A program made the position numbers and the translations under genes. The notes under the pieces were generated by a model that was given only the letters and a program-made list of their open reading frames with translations, made no database searches and was not told the origin of the DNA. From Alphaproteobacteria bacterium (GTDB lineage: Bacteria; Pseudomonadota; Alphaproteobacteria; Rs-D84): 64,000 bases of DNA. The stretch spans positions 16,445-80,444 of the forward strand of contig JAFZZS010000005.1 in NCBI GenBank assembly GCA_017615655.1. The letters are read 5' to 3'. How positions within the stretch are numbered: position 1 is the first letter of the stretch; each line of letters opens with the position of its first letter. Positions 38,140-48,074 of this stretch are shown piece after piece.

Positions 38140-39219
38140 ATGGGTTTCAATTGTGGAATTGTTGGTTTACCAAATGTTGGAAAATCAACATTGTTTAATG
38201 CATTAACACAAAGTGCCGCGGCTGATGCGCAAAATTATCCATTTTGTACCATAGAACCAAATACAGGTCATGTTGTTGTTCCTGATGAGATATTACATAA
38301 ACTAGCAGCGGTTGATAATTCGGCAAAAATTATACCAACACAACTTGAAATTGTTGATATTGCCGGGCTTGTTCGTGGGGCATCAAATGGTGAAGGATTA
38401 GGAAATAAATTTCTGGGAAATATTCTAGAAACAGATGCAATAATCCATGTTGTTCGTTGTTTTGAAAATGATGATATTGTCCATGTTGATGGTCGTATAG
38501 ATCCAATATCAGATATAGATACTATTGAAACAGAACTTATGATGGCTGATCTGGAAAGTTTATCTAAACAAATTAAAAATCTTGAAAAAAAAGCACATGG
38601 TTTAGATAAAGATGCTATAAAATTACTTGCAGATGCGAAAGTAATACAAGAAAATCTTGAAAAATCTGTACCTGCACGTGAAACTAATATTGAAACTAAA
38701 CCATTTAATTTGTTAACAGCGAAACCTGTTATATACGTATGTAATGTAGAAGAATCTGCGGCGGCGAATGGAAATAAATACTCGGAAATGGTTGTTAACA
38801 AATTTGCTAATAAATCACCGGTATTAATTATTTCTGGAAAAATTGAAATGGAAATTGCACAAATTGTTGACCCAGATGAACGTAAAATGTTTTTAAACGA
38901 TCTTGGACTTGAACAATCAGGACTAGAAAAAGTTATAAAAACTGGATACGAAACACTTGGTCTTCAAACATTTTATACTGTAGGGCCAAAAGAAGCACAT
39001 GCATGGACCATTACACGTGGAATGACCGCACCACAAGCAGCCGGAAAAATCCATACAGATTTTGAAAAAGGTTTTATTCGCGCAGAAATAATTTCACCAA
39101 ATGATTATATAGAACTTGGTGGTGAAGTTGCTGTCAAAGAAGCCGGAAAAATGCGTTTAGTTGGACGTGATTACGTTATGCAAGAAGGTGATATCTGTCA
39201 TTTCTTGTTTAATAATTAA
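38140..39219 (+). CDS. ychF: Ribosome-associated ATPase YchF
   Basis: 359 residues. A P-loop GLPNVGKSTLFNAL opens the protein, then the G3 motif DIAGLVRGAS and a non-canonical NVEE in place of NKxD, which shifts specificity to ATP in the YchF/OLA1 family. A C-terminal TGS-like domain (FYTVGPKEAHAWTI) follows. It binds ribosomes and is linked to stress responses. It is a single gene facing dnaG. Confidence 0.96.
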   Translation: MGFNCGIVGLPNVGKSTLFNALTQSAAADAQNYPFCTIEPNTGHVVVPDEILHKLAAVDNSAKIIPTQLEIVDIAGLVRGASNGEGLGNKFLGNILETDAIIHVVRCFENDDIVHVDGRIDPISDIDTIETELMMADLESLSKQIKNLEKKAHGLDKDAIKLLADAKVIQENLEKSVPARETNIETKPFNLLTAKPVIYVCNVEESAAANGNKYSEMVVNKFANKSPVLIISGKIEMEIAQIVDPDERKMFLNDLGLEQSGLEKVIKTGYETLGLQTFYTVGPKEAHAWTITRGMTAPQAAGKIHTDFEKGFIRAEIISPNDYIELGGEVAVKEAGKMRLVGRDYVMQEGDICHFLFNN

Positions 39220-39235
39220 TTTATGATAATTACAG

Positions 39236-40855
39236 TTATTTATCATTTGTATCAAGCAGAAGTTCAAGTTTTTCTTGGGCTTCTTTTATTTTTTTATCAA
39301 TTTCTTTTATAGAATCAGAATTATTATTTTTTAACGCATTTGCAACAAGTTGCTTTTTTTTAATATTTAATTTTTCCAGATATTTTTGTAATTTTAAAGA
39401 GATGAGATATTTTTCTGCGGAACTAAAATCAAGATTCATCTCATTTACATTAGAACTAAAATCAAGATTAAAAACACTTATAAAATCACCGTATCTTTCC
39501 GCAAGTTCTGGGTATTTGTTAACAATAAATAATAACGTGTTCTTGGTTGTTAATTCTATATCTGGAACATCTATATTTTGTGCATTAGTTTTTTTCTTCC
39601 ATTTATGCCATTCATTAAATTTACGTGAATCGTATTCATGTTCGTATTCTGCGCGCAATAATTTATCTGTTATTTTTTCAAGTTCAGATTTTAAAAATTT
39701 TTCTGCCTGTGTTTTGCCAGAAGGTGTATTAACAAGATAATTTTGATTAGTAATTTTCCATAAAAAATCAACCAAAGGCATCGCATTATTTATAATTTTA
39801 TCCATTTCTTTTTTACCAGATTTACGCAGAATTTCATCTGGATCTTTACCACAAGTTACAAATGCAAAGCGAACATCAGAATTATCACGTAAAAACGGTA
39901 ATACAATATCACATGCGCGTGCTGCGGCTTTTTGCCCTGCCCCATCACCATCAAAACAGAAAATAATATTTCGGTTTGCTTTGCAAAGTATTGCTATATG
40001 ATCCTCGGTTAATGCAGTTCCAAGTGGCGCAACAGTTTCACTAAAACCATTACATTGCATTTGAATTGCATCTATTTGCCCTTCAACAACAATAGCACGA
40101 TTTGCGCGATGTATAGATTCACGTGCAAAATTAAAACCAAATAATGTTTGACGTTTATGAAATAATTCTGTATCTGATGTGTTTATATATTTTGGTTCAG
40201 ACCCATCCAGTGAACGCCCTGAAAATGCAATAATTTGTCCATGTGCGTTAAATATAGGAAACATTAATTTATCACGAAAGAAATCATATAAACCAAATTC
40301 ACCACGTCGCACTAATCCTGTTGAGATTAATTTATCTTGTTTTATATTTGTAAACTTATTTGAAATAATGTTGTTTTTTGGTGCATATCCTATACCATAC
40401 TTTTTTATCATTTCATCAGTAAAACCGCGACCACGTATATATTCTAATGCATGTGCACCTTCGGGTGTAAATAATTTTTCGGTATATATCTTTTCTGCAT
40501 CAGAAGTAATGGTTATATATGTTTCTTCTGATTCAATTTGTTCTTTGGTTTTTGGTTTATATTCTGGTAACTTTAATCCGGCCATATCGGCTAATTCGGT
40601 TATTGCTGTTTTAAAATCAACATGTTCTGATTCCATTGTAAACGAAATAATATCACCGTGTTTTCCGCACCCAAAACAGTGGAAAAAACCCTTATCTTCA
40701 CTAACGGAAAAAGACGGAGTTTTTTCGTTATGAAATGGGCAACAACCCCAATAATTTTGTCCCTTTTTTACTAATGGCACACGACGCGATATAACATCAA
40801 CTATTGATAATCTTTCGCGTAATTGGTCGGTAAAATTATTATCGTATTTTGCCAT
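39236..40855 (-). CDS. dnaG: DNA primase
   Basis: 539 residues, slightly short for DnaG. An N-terminal zinc finger (CPFHNEKTP, then CFGCGKHG) recognises template, and the TOPRIM core shows VVEGQIDAI and FCFDGDGAG for metal binding. The C-terminal helical domain that binds DnaB helicase is present but short and Lys-rich. The ATG overlaps the topA stop by one base (TAATG). It is the last gene of the cell-shape/topA run. Confidence 0.95.
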   Translation of the reverse strand: MAKYDNNFTDQLRERLSIVDVISRRVPLVKKGQNYWGCCPFHNEKTPSFSVSEDKGFFHCFGCGKHGDIISFTMESEHVDFKTAITELADMAGLKLPEYKPKTKEQIESEETYITITSDAEKIYTEKLFTPEGAHALEYIRGRGFTDEMIKKYGIGYAPKNNIISNKFTNIKQDKLISTGLVRRGEFGLYDFFRDKLMFPIFNAHGQIIAFSGRSLDGSEPKYINTSDTELFHKRQTLFGFNFARESIHRANRAIVVEGQIDAIQMQCNGFSETVAPLGTALTEDHIAILCKANRNIIFCFDGDGAGQKAAARACDIVLPFLRDNSDVRFAFVTCGKDPDEILRKSGKKEMDKIINNAMPLVDFLWKITNQNYLVNTPSGKTQAEKFLKSELEKITDKLLRAEYEHEYDSRKFNEWHKWKKKTNAQNIDVPDIELTTKNTLLFIVNKYPELAERYGDFISVFNLDFSSNVNEMNLDFSSAEKYLISLKLQKYLEKLNIKKKQLVANALKNNNSDSIKEIDKKIKEAQEKLELLLDTNDK

Positions 40856-43080
40856 TACTTCTTACTAAATTTTTTTGTTGTTTTTTTATTATTGATTAAA
40901 TCCACAGCATTTTCTAAATCTGGTTGTTCTTTGACACTAACATTTACTTTGTTACTAGAAATGTAAGCGCCATAGCGTCCAGTTGGATAATAATAAATCA
41001 TTTTATTTGTTTTTGGGTTTATACCAATTTCTATGGGTTCAACTTTCTTTTTTTCACCAGACAATAGTTCTTTTGCTATTTCAAGTGTTATAGAATCAGA
41101 TGAATATTTTCGAGCAGAAGCATTTTTTTTGCCATCCGTAACATATGGACCAAATTTTCCTATACGATAAGATATACCATCCCCAAGTTCTTTTGGTTCG
41201 TTTTTAATATCATTAGTTTGTTCATCAGACATACGTTTTGTATAATCACATTTTGGATAATTTTCGCATCCAATAAAAGCACCATACTTTGATAATTTAA
41301 TTCCCAGTTTACCACCACACTTTGGACATTTGTTATTTCCATCAATAAATAAATGGTGATTCATAAAAGTATTTATTTCTTGAATAATATCAGATGTTTT
41401 AACGTCGCGCGCACCAGAAATCATAGTTTTTGTATCACCCCAAAAATCATTCAATGCGCTTAATTTGTCGGTTTTACCATTTGAAACATCATCCAGAGTA
41501 TCTTCGGTTTTTGCGGTAAAATTAACGTCAACTAAGTCGGAAAAATATTTTGACAAGTATGCTGCAATAACCCATCCACCGGATGTAGGTTGAAAACGAC
41601 GTTGTTTATCTTGCTCGACATATTTTCTGTCAACGATCGTAGACATAATAGTTGCATACGTTGATGGGCGCCCTATACCAAGTTCTTCAAGTTTTTTAAC
41701 AAGTGATGCTTCGGTATATCTTGCAGGTGGTTGAGTAAAATGTTGATCAGATTCTATTTTAGAAATTATGATTTTGTCACCAATATTCATAACAGGTAAT
41801 TTCTCATCTGATTCATCATCAGCATCATCTTTATCTTCGATATAAACTTTCATAAAACCATCAAATGTGCGCGTTCTACCAACCGCATGAAATGTCGCAA
41901 TATTATCATTTGTTAAAATATCCGCACTAACAGAATCAAATTCCGCATTTGTCATTTGGCATGCAATTGTTCGTTTCCATATTAATTCATAAATTTTCTT
42001 TTCATCCCCAGAAAGTTCATGAAATGCGCTTTCAAAATGTGTTGGACGAATTGCTTCGTGCGCTTCTTGCGCATTCTTAGATTTTGTAATATAGACATTT
42101 GGTGTTTTTGGTAAAAATGTATTCCCATACGTTTTTTCAATAAATGCTCTTATTTCACTAACAGCTTCGTTTGAAAGGTTTGTAGCATCTGTTCTCATGT
42201 AAGTAATAAAACCATTCTCATAAAGTTTTTGGGCCACCGTCATAGTTTTCTTTGATGAAAAATGAAGCTTGCGTGAGGCTTCTTGTTGCAGTGTACTTGT
42301 TGTGAATGGGGCATATGGTTTATAAGATATTTTTTTCTTTTCTATATTACTGACCTTGGCATCTAATGGTGTTTTTAATTTTGATAAAACAGAATCTACA
42401 TCAGATGAATTTCTTAGTGTCATTTTTTCAATTTTTTTGCCATCAAAATATAAAAGCCCTGCATTAAAATCATTTTTACCGATAGTACAACCAGCAGATA
42501 TAGACCAATATTCTTGAGGTTTAAAATCTTCTATTTCTCGTTCACGATCAACAACTAACTTTACAGCAACTGATTGTACACGTCCTGCTGACCGTCCAAG
42601 ATTTCTGCGCCATAACAAAGGTGAAATTTCAAAACCAATTAGATAATCTAATGCGCGTCTAACAAGATATGCATCAACTAAATTAGAATCTATTTCACGT
42701 GGGTGTTTAATTGCTGTGGTTACTGCGTTTTTTGTAATTTCATGAAATGCGACACGGTATACAGGCGTTTTTCCAATAAGATTTCGTGAATTTAATATAT
42801 CTAGTATATGCCAAGCAATTGCTTCCCCCTCGCGGTCAGGATCGGACGCCAAATAAACAGCATCTGCTTTTTTTACCTCGTCAGTAATAAGTTTTATCTG
42901 TTTCTCTTTACCAGGCATAATTTGCCAATTCATTTTAAAGTTGTGTTCTGTATCAACACTTCCATTTTCCGGTACTAAATCACGAACATGACCAACAGAC
43001 GCGATAACATGCCATCCTTGCCCTAAATATTTTTCAATTGTTTTTGCCTTTGATGGAGATTCAACAATAAGTAAATTCAT
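40855..43080 (-). CDS. topA: DNA topoisomerase I
   Basis: 741 residues from the ATG at 43080; the 48 upstream codons belong to the end of rodA. It relaxes negative supercoils. The TOPRIM start is LLIVESPSKAKTI (Glu7), the metal site DPDREGEAIAWH, and the active-site Tyr lies in FITYMRTD. One C4 zinc finger (CPKCGG to CENYPKC) and two Topo_C_Rpt-like repeats (SYRIGKFGPYV, PTGRYGAYI) follow. It overlaps dnaG by one base. Confidence 0.96.
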   Translation of the reverse strand: MNLLIVESPSKAKTIEKYLGQGWHVIASVGHVRDLVPENGSVDTEHNFKMNWQIMPGKEKQIKLITDEVKKADAVYLASDPDREGEAIAWHILDILNSRNLIGKTPVYRVAFHEITKNAVTTAIKHPREIDSNLVDAYLVRRALDYLIGFEISPLLWRRNLGRSAGRVQSVAVKLVVDREREIEDFKPQEYWSISAGCTIGKNDFNAGLLYFDGKKIEKMTLRNSSDVDSVLSKLKTPLDAKVSNIEKKKISYKPYAPFTTSTLQQEASRKLHFSSKKTMTVAQKLYENGFITYMRTDATNLSNEAVSEIRAFIEKTYGNTFLPKTPNVYITKSKNAQEAHEAIRPTHFESAFHELSGDEKKIYELIWKRTIACQMTNAEFDSVSADILTNDNIATFHAVGRTRTFDGFMKVYIEDKDDADDESDEKLPVMNIGDKIIISKIESDQHFTQPPARYTEASLVKKLEELGIGRPSTYATIMSTIVDRKYVEQDKQRRFQPTSGGWVIAAYLSKYFSDLVDVNFTAKTEDTLDDVSNGKTDKLSALNDFWGDTKTMISGARDVKTSDIIQEINTFMNHHLFIDGNNKCPKCGGKLGIKLSKYGAFIGCENYPKCDYTKRMSDEQTNDIKNEPKELGDGISYRIGKFGPYVTDGKKNASARKYSSDSITLEIAKELLSGEKKKVEPIEIGINPKTNKMIYYYPTGRYGAYISSNKVNVSVKEQPDLENAVDLINNKKTTKKFSKK

Positions 43081-43081
43081 T

Positions 43082-44227
43082 TTAACTTCCTTTGGCCGAT
43101 AATTGTTGGTCTTTATGTATATGTGCATTCTCACATAGTCCAAAGCCGAACATAAGCGATAATAAACTACTGCCGCCAAAGGACATAAGTGGTAATGGAA
43201 CCCCAACAGTGGGAACAAGACCAAGAACCATAGAGATATTTATAAAATAATAAATGAAAAAGTTCAACATAAAACCAAAACAAACCAATTGACCAAAACG
43301 GTTTCTACAGGTTTTTGCCGCCCAGAATAAAATAACAATGATGCTTGTATATATAAATAATACAGTAAAAGCACCAAAAAACCCAAATTCTTCACCAAGC
43401 ATAGTAAATATAAAGTCTGTCTGTTTTTCTGGCAAGAAAGATTGTTGGGATTGTGACCCATTCATATACCCTTTACCTATTAATCCGCCACTACCAAAGG
43501 CTATTTTTGCCTGGTTAATTTGATAGCCTGCACCTTTTGCGTCATGATCAGGATTAAGAAAGGTTATAATTCTTTCACGTTGATATTCATGCATACCACC
43601 AAACCATATAACTGGTGCCGCCAAAACCGCCATAATAGCACCAATAAGAAACCATTTTTTATTTGCACCAACAATATAAAAAATTCCAATGGTAATAAGA
43701 CCAATTGAAACCGCAGTCCCTAAATCTGGTTGCATCACAATAAGTCCGAATGGAACAAGCATCATAAAAGCAGGAACAAGGTAATTTTTAAATTTGCTTA
43801 AATCTACAGAATTCATCCATGCAAAATATCGTGCTAATGCCATAACAAGTGCGATTTTAAAAAATTCTGATGGTTGAATGTGAATAAACCCAAGGTTTAG
43901 CCAACGTTGCGCACCCATCCCGGTATGACCAACAAAAGTTACTAATATAATAAGAATAGCAGCAACCGCATATATCGTGTACGCAGATTTTAACCAAAAT
44001 TTTATATTCGTGAATGCCGCGACAAAAAAAACGAACATACCCATGGTAATTTTTAACAATTGTGACAATGCGAAAGGTTTCCACGAACCACCGCCAGCGG
44101 AATAAAGAATAACTTCGGATATAACTAATATTAAACACATTGGGGCAAACATAACCCATGAAAAACGGCTAAGTTTTTCTGAAAAACTCATCATATTCGC
44201 ATTAGAAACACGTGTTTGTCTTGTCAT
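43082..44227 (-). CDS. rodA: Peptidoglycan glycosyltransferase RodA
   Basis: 381 residues from the ATG at 44227. A SEDS-family protein with about ten membrane helices. The family signatures AQRWLNLGFIHIQPSEF and the late FGGSSLL motif are present. It polymerises glycan strands for lateral growth with PBP2. Its start lies just after the mrdA stop, and topA follows 1 bp after its end, so the cell-shape operon runs on into topA and dnaG. Confidence 0.95.
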   Translation of the reverse strand: MTRQTRVSNANMMSFSEKLSRFSWVMFAPMCLILVISEVILYSAGGGSWKPFALSQLLKITMGMFVFFVAAFTNIKFWLKSAYTIYAVAAILIILVTFVGHTGMGAQRWLNLGFIHIQPSEFFKIALVMALARYFAWMNSVDLSKFKNYLVPAFMMLVPFGLIVMQPDLGTAVSIGLITIGIFYIVGANKKWFLIGAIMAVLAAPVIWFGGMHEYQRERIITFLNPDHDAKGAGYQINQAKIAFGSGGLIGKGYMNGSQSQQSFLPEKQTDFIFTMLGEEFGFFGAFTVLFIYTSIIVILFWAAKTCRNRFGQLVCFGFMLNFFIYYFINISMVLGLVPTVGVPLPLMSFGGSSLLSLMFGFGLCENAHIHKDQQLSAKGS

Positions 44228-44229
44228 CT

Positions 44230-46005
44230 TTAATCGCTCGTTAAAAGTTCCTTCATTATACTTGCACATGTACGTGCGGCGCTACCACTGCCACCAGAAT
44301 GTTCTGTAATGATGCATACGGCGTATTTTGGTGCATTGGTCGGGGCATATCCAACGAACAGCCCATGATTACGCATATTCCACTTAAGTTGTTCATTGGT
44401 AAGAACCCCAGAAATACGTTCCGCGCGCGAAATACTTCGAACTTGGGAAGTACCAGTTTTCCCAGCCATTTTTGCGCCCTTGACATTTATAGCACTGCCT
44501 GCGGCAGTTCCGCCCTTTTTTGTTACTTCTTCTAGACCATTAAGAACAATTTTAAGATTCTTTTGTTGGAATTCCATACTATCAAATTTTGGCAAATATT
44601 CATCTTTGATTAAACGTGGCACAATTTTTTTATTTGATGCGACACGCGCCATCATGATAGCAAGTTGCATGCAATTTACTAAAATAAAGCCCTGACCAAT
44701 TCCAGAAATAATAGTATCACCATGCACCCATTTTGAACCAATATTAGATTCTTTCCATTGTCTGTCCGGTATAACCCCAGGCATTTGTTTCAGAATGATA
44801 TCTTCCATGTATTTCTCTGTCATCCCAAGACGAATAGCCATACGTTTGATAGCATCTATACCGATACGCAAAGCCAGTTGATAAAAATAAATATCGCATG
44901 AGTGTTTAAGTGCCTGGACAAGATTTACACGACCATGTCCTTTGCTTTCCCAGCAGTGATAACGTCTGTCTCCATAATCCCAATGCCCCGGACAAAAAAC
45001 AGTTTCATTTGGTGTAACCGCACCAGCCTCTAGTGCAGCAAGCGCAACAACAATTTTAAAAGTTGAACCTGGTGGATAAAGTCCTTCGAACACTTTATTC
45101 ATAAATGGTTTTGCGAAATTTTGACGCAGTCCGGCAATATATTCTTCGGCATCATCCCCAGAAAAATAATTAGGATCAAAACTAGGTGTAGATGCCATTG
45201 CCAAAATATCGCCATTTGCAATATCCAAAACAACACCACATCCAGATTTATGCAATGTTAATAAATCATAAAGTTTTCTTTGTATATTATCGTTAATGGT
45301 TGTCTGAATATCAGACCCAATAATAGATTTTTTAAATTGTGTTTTGTCTTCACCTGTAACACGTCCAACCGCATTAGTTATCATCACATTTTGACCGGGG
45401 GTACCAGATAATTTGTCGTTAAATTTCTTTTCAAGCCCTGTTATACCATGTGTATAAAAGGGTGTATTTGCAACTGGTTTATCGGGTGCCCCAACATAGC
45501 CAAAAAACTGCGCACCCGCAGGCCCCAACTCATAAACACGTGCAAAACCACTATCAACGTGCAATCCCGCAAGATTTTTTGCTTGTAATCCCGCAAGAGT
45601 ATTCCAATTAGTGTTTTCACTTACCAAGACAGGTTGAAATTTTTGTTGTTTTTTTATTCGTTGCCATATTTTATCAACCCGTTTTTTCGTTAGGTCTAAA
45701 TCATGTGCAACCACAGATACAAGATTTTCTAAATCATCGGTTTCTTCGGGAATAATATATATACGATAAACAGGGGCATCATGCGAAATTGGTGTCCCAT
45801 TTGATGATAATATATTGCCACGTTGCGGCATGTTTACTTGAATACGAAATGAATTATTTTCACTTTTCTTTTTATAATTATGATAGTTAAAAACCTGCAT
45901 CTGTAACATGCGTAAAACCAAGGCGGATGTTAATACCATACCTGTTGTTAAAAACAAAGCACTGCGGCGGTCAAATAATTTTGATATTTCTGTATCAATC
46001 ATCAC
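44230..46005 (-). CDS. mrdA: Penicillin-binding protein 2
   Basis: 591 residues, anchored by one N-terminal membrane helix (about 16-32). A PBP dimer domain precedes the transpeptidase domain with SxxK (PPGSTFKI, near 312), SCD (SCDIYFYQ) and KTGTS (near 515). This class B enzyme cross-links lateral-wall peptidoglycan together with RodA. It overlaps mreD by 11 bp. Confidence 0.96.
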   Translation of the reverse strand: MMIDTEISKLFDRRSALFLTTGMVLTSALVLRMLQMQVFNYHNYKKKSENNSFRIQVNMPQRGNILSSNGTPISHDAPVYRIYIIPEETDDLENLVSVVAHDLDLTKKRVDKIWQRIKKQQKFQPVLVSENTNWNTLAGLQAKNLAGLHVDSGFARVYELGPAGAQFFGYVGAPDKPVANTPFYTHGITGLEKKFNDKLSGTPGQNVMITNAVGRVTGEDKTQFKKSIIGSDIQTTINDNIQRKLYDLLTLHKSGCGVVLDIANGDILAMASTPSFDPNYFSGDDAEEYIAGLRQNFAKPFMNKVFEGLYPPGSTFKIVVALAALEAGAVTPNETVFCPGHWDYGDRRYHCWESKGHGRVNLVQALKHSCDIYFYQLALRIGIDAIKRMAIRLGMTEKYMEDIILKQMPGVIPDRQWKESNIGSKWVHGDTIISGIGQGFILVNCMQLAIMMARVASNKKIVPRLIKDEYLPKFDSMEFQQKNLKIVLNGLEEVTKKGGTAAGSAINVKGAKMAGKTGTSQVRSISRAERISGVLTNEQLKWNMRNHGLFVGYAPTNAPKYAVCIITEHSGGSGSAARTCASIMKELLTSD

Positions 46006-46450
46006 ATACCACCTTGGTTAAAAAAGCCACTGGAATATATGCTGCGCATGTAATTATAAACATAAAAATGCCACCCAAAATCCCAATTAAATTAAAATTC
46101 CAAATAATCATTGATATAGATGCAATACCAAAAAATATCATAAAGGCGTATATGCCGTATTTTTTGGTATGCGTTAAATCAATGATTGTTTGAATATTCA
46201 TGATTGCATAGTAAGCACAATATAAACTTGTCCAGAACATAACAGTATCAAATTTATAATCTATTAAAAAACAAAGCAGAATTGCGAATACCGTAAAATA
46301 TGGCACCGGTCGTATAAAAGAACAATAGAATATAGGTATAATTGCTAAAATTCCTGCTGGATTTATCCATGGACTTGATAATCGCCATAATGCAATAGTA
46401 ATCAAAAAAGGAAATATAATTTGCAAATATTTTACAATTGTTTGCTTCAT
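45995..46450 (-). CDS. mreD: Rod-shape protein MreD
   Basis: 151 residues with four to five hydrophobic helices and few charges. Position between mreC and mrdA and overlaps on both sides (4 and 11 bp) fit MreD, the small membrane partner of MreC. Sequence conservation in this family is low, so the call rests mainly on topology and order. Confidence 0.88.
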   Translation of the reverse strand: MKQTIVKYLQIIFPFLITIALWRLSSPWINPAGILAIIPIFYCSFIRPVPYFTVFAILLCFLIDYKFDTVMFWTSLYCAYYAIMNIQTIIDLTHTKKYGIYAFMIFFGIASISMIIWNFNLIGILGGIFMFIITCAAYIPVAFLTKVVCDD

Positions 46451-47271
46451 TTGTATTTTTCCTGATTTACATTAAATTTATACACAATGACACTGGATAG
46501 TTTGCTTGGCGATAACACATCAACATCAGATGTATTGTGCATTGTCCCAACAAATATGTCAGGTGGTAAAATACCACTGATACTGCTGGTAACAAGTTTA
46601 GTTCCTTTACCACCTTGGAATTTATGATCACTAAAGAAACCAATTTTTGATGTTGTTGAGCCATTCCCATGTAAAAAACCGTATACATCTGATCCAGCAA
46701 CACGAACAGCAATATTAGTATTAGAATCTGTAAGTGCACGCACACGTGAATAATGTAGTCCAGTATCCATAACAATACCAACCATTGTATTATCAAACGA
46801 CAAAACAACCATTCCTGGCTTTATTTCATCATAAGCTCCCCGATCAATTAAAAACGTTCCGTGATTAAGCGCACTGTTATCCAGGATTACATCGGCAACC
46901 ACGGTATCATATCCGATACTTTTTTTAATATCTAATTCATGTGCTAAACGCTGATTTTCAACCAATGCGATATCACAATCATTTTTAGTAGCCAGTGCGG
47001 CATAAAGTCGTACACGTAGTTCTGCATTTTCCTGTTCAAGATTAGAAATATTGCGAATATTCCTAACTAAATTTCCACCCGCCCTTACCGGCCATGTTAC
47101 CAAATCGCCAATAGCACTTACCACAGGTAAAATAATATGTGCCGCCCCATTCATTATTCTGTAATCTGGTTTTGCTATTACAATATAAAGTAGTATCATC
47201 GGCAAAAGCGCCGCAACAAATGCGGACTTTATAATAGTATGTAATCTGGAAGATACTTTCTTTGGGTTCAT
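46447..47271 (-). CDS. mreC: Rod-shape protein MreC
   Basis: 274 residues. One N-terminal membrane helix (about 15-35) is followed by a coiled coil (NISNLEQENAELRVRL) and the beta-barrel domain with GVVLDTG-like VGIVMDTGLHYSRV. MreC scaffolds the elongasome in the periplasm. It begins the mreC-mreD-mrdA-rodA-topA-dnaG run; mreB is not in the window. Confidence 0.93.
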   Translation of the reverse strand: MNPKKVSSRLHTIIKSAFVAALLPMILLYIVIAKPDYRIMNGAAHIILPVVSAIGDLVTWPVRAGGNLVRNIRNISNLEQENAELRVRLYAALATKNDCDIALVENQRLAHELDIKKSIGYDTVVADVILDNSALNHGTFLIDRGAYDEIKPGMVVLSFDNTMVGIVMDTGLHYSRVRALTDSNTNIAVRVAGSDVYGFLHGNGSTTSKIGFFSDHKFQGGKGTKLVTSSISGILPPDIFVGTMHNTSDVDVLSPSKLSSVIVYKFNVNQEKYK

Positions 47272-47316
47272 TTGTTGGTCAGTTTAATAGTAAAAAAAAG
47301 AATATTCAATAAAAAC

Positions 47317-47344
47317 TTGATTTTTCGTTTATTTATGTCAGAAT
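47317..47344 (+). promoter_or_regulatory. Possible promoter of the rpmI operon
   Basis: TTGATT (47317-47322) and CAGAAT (47339-47344) with a 16-bp spacer. The -10 is only partly conserved. Confidence 0.35.
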
Positions 47345-47365
47345 AGGCGCGTTGAACCATCCAAA

Positions 47366-47383
47366 GTGGCAAGGCATTGCCAC
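47366..47383 (+). promoter_or_regulatory. Leader hairpin before rpmI
   Basis: GTGGCAA pairs with TTGCCAC around GGCA, 28 bp before rpmI. rpmI-rplT operons are commonly autoregulated by L20 binding to the leader; whether this hairpin does so is unknown. Confidence 0.4.
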
Positions 47384-47411
47384 CAGGATATATGCAAAAA
47401 GAGGTTATAAA

Positions 47412-47615
47412 ATGCCAAAATTAAAAACAAAGTCATACTTGAAAAAGCGTGCATCTATGACCGCAACCGGTAAAGTTCGTGTTGCCAGAAATGCCCACAA
47501 GAAACTTCTGCGTAATAAATCTGCCCGTGCAAACAAGGCCGGGTCTAAACCGCAGTATTTGAATGATAACATGGTCGGTCAGGCGAAAATCTTGGCACCA
47601 TATGGTTTGAAATAA
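47412..47615 (+). CDS. rpmI: Ribosomal protein bL35
   Basis: 67 residues, MPKLKTKSYLKKR onwards, the classical bL35 start, with a basic KVRVARNAHKKLLRNK core. I chose the ATG at 47412, behind AGAGG; a TTG 20 codons upstream lies inside the leader hairpin region and is not used by the family. Next gene is rplT after 12 bp. Confidence 0.96.
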   Translation: MPKLKTKSYLKKRASMTATGKVRVARNAHKKLLRNKSARANKAGSKPQYLNDNMVGQAKILAPYGLK

Positions 47616-47627
47616 TGGGGGTACATT

Positions 47628-47993
47628 ATGGCAAGAGTAAAACGTGGAACAACGGTTCGTCAAAAACACAATAAAATTTTAGAACGTGCCAAAGGTTTTC
47701 TTGGGCGCCACAGTAGCACTTATCGTGCCGCACGTGAAAAATCCGAAAAAGCAGGTCAATATGCATATCGCGATCGTCGTACCAAAAAACGCGATTTTCG
47801 CAGTTTATGGATTGTTCGTATAAATGCGGCGGTTCGTCCGTCTGGTATTACATACAGTCAATTTATGAATGGTCTGCGCAAGGCAGGTGTCGATTTGGAT
47901 CGCAAGGTTTTGGCAGAAATGGCGTATGCTGGCGATGCAAATTTTGCTAAACTTGTTGAGACTGCAAAACGATTTATCGCAGGGGATAAATAA
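47628..47993 (+). CDS. rplT: Ribosomal protein bL20
   Basis: 121 residues beginning [18 protein letters not shown], with [13 protein letters not shown] in the globular domain, as in all bL20. It binds 23S rRNA early in 50S assembly and can repress its own operon. Between it and pheS is a GC-rich hairpin but no clear promoter, so rpmI, rplT, pheS and pheT are probably one operon, as in E. coli. Confidence 0.97.
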   Translation: MARVKRGTTVRQKHNKILERAKGFLGRHSSTYRAAREKSEKAGQYAYRDRRTKKRDFRSLWIVRINAAVRPSGITYSQFMNGLRKAGVDLDRKVLAEMAYAGDANFAKLVETAKRFIAGDK

Positions 47994-48028
47994 AACCCTT
48001 GGCGGCAGGTTGTTTTTTGTTTATGATT

Positions 48029-48060
48029 ATGGGGCCGCAGGTGTTGGCCCCATATTTATT
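48029..48060 (+). terminator. Attenuator-like hairpin before pheS
   Basis: ATGGGGCC pairs with GGCCCCAT, followed by ATTTATT. The position between rplT and pheS matches the E. coli pheST attenuator, but I could not identify a convincing Phe-rich leader peptide. Confidence 0.45.
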
Positions 48061-48074
48061 AAAAGGTTGAATCA

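Noticed and set aside
47352..47411. Upstream TTG start for rpmI
   Set aside because: The 20 extra residues match no bL35, and the start lies in the leader hairpin region; the ATG at 47412 has a proper ribosome-binding site.
47999..48071. Possible pheM-like Phe leader peptide before pheS
   Set aside because: It needs a TTG start with poor spacing, has only two Phe codons and runs into the hairpin. Only the hairpin was kept.
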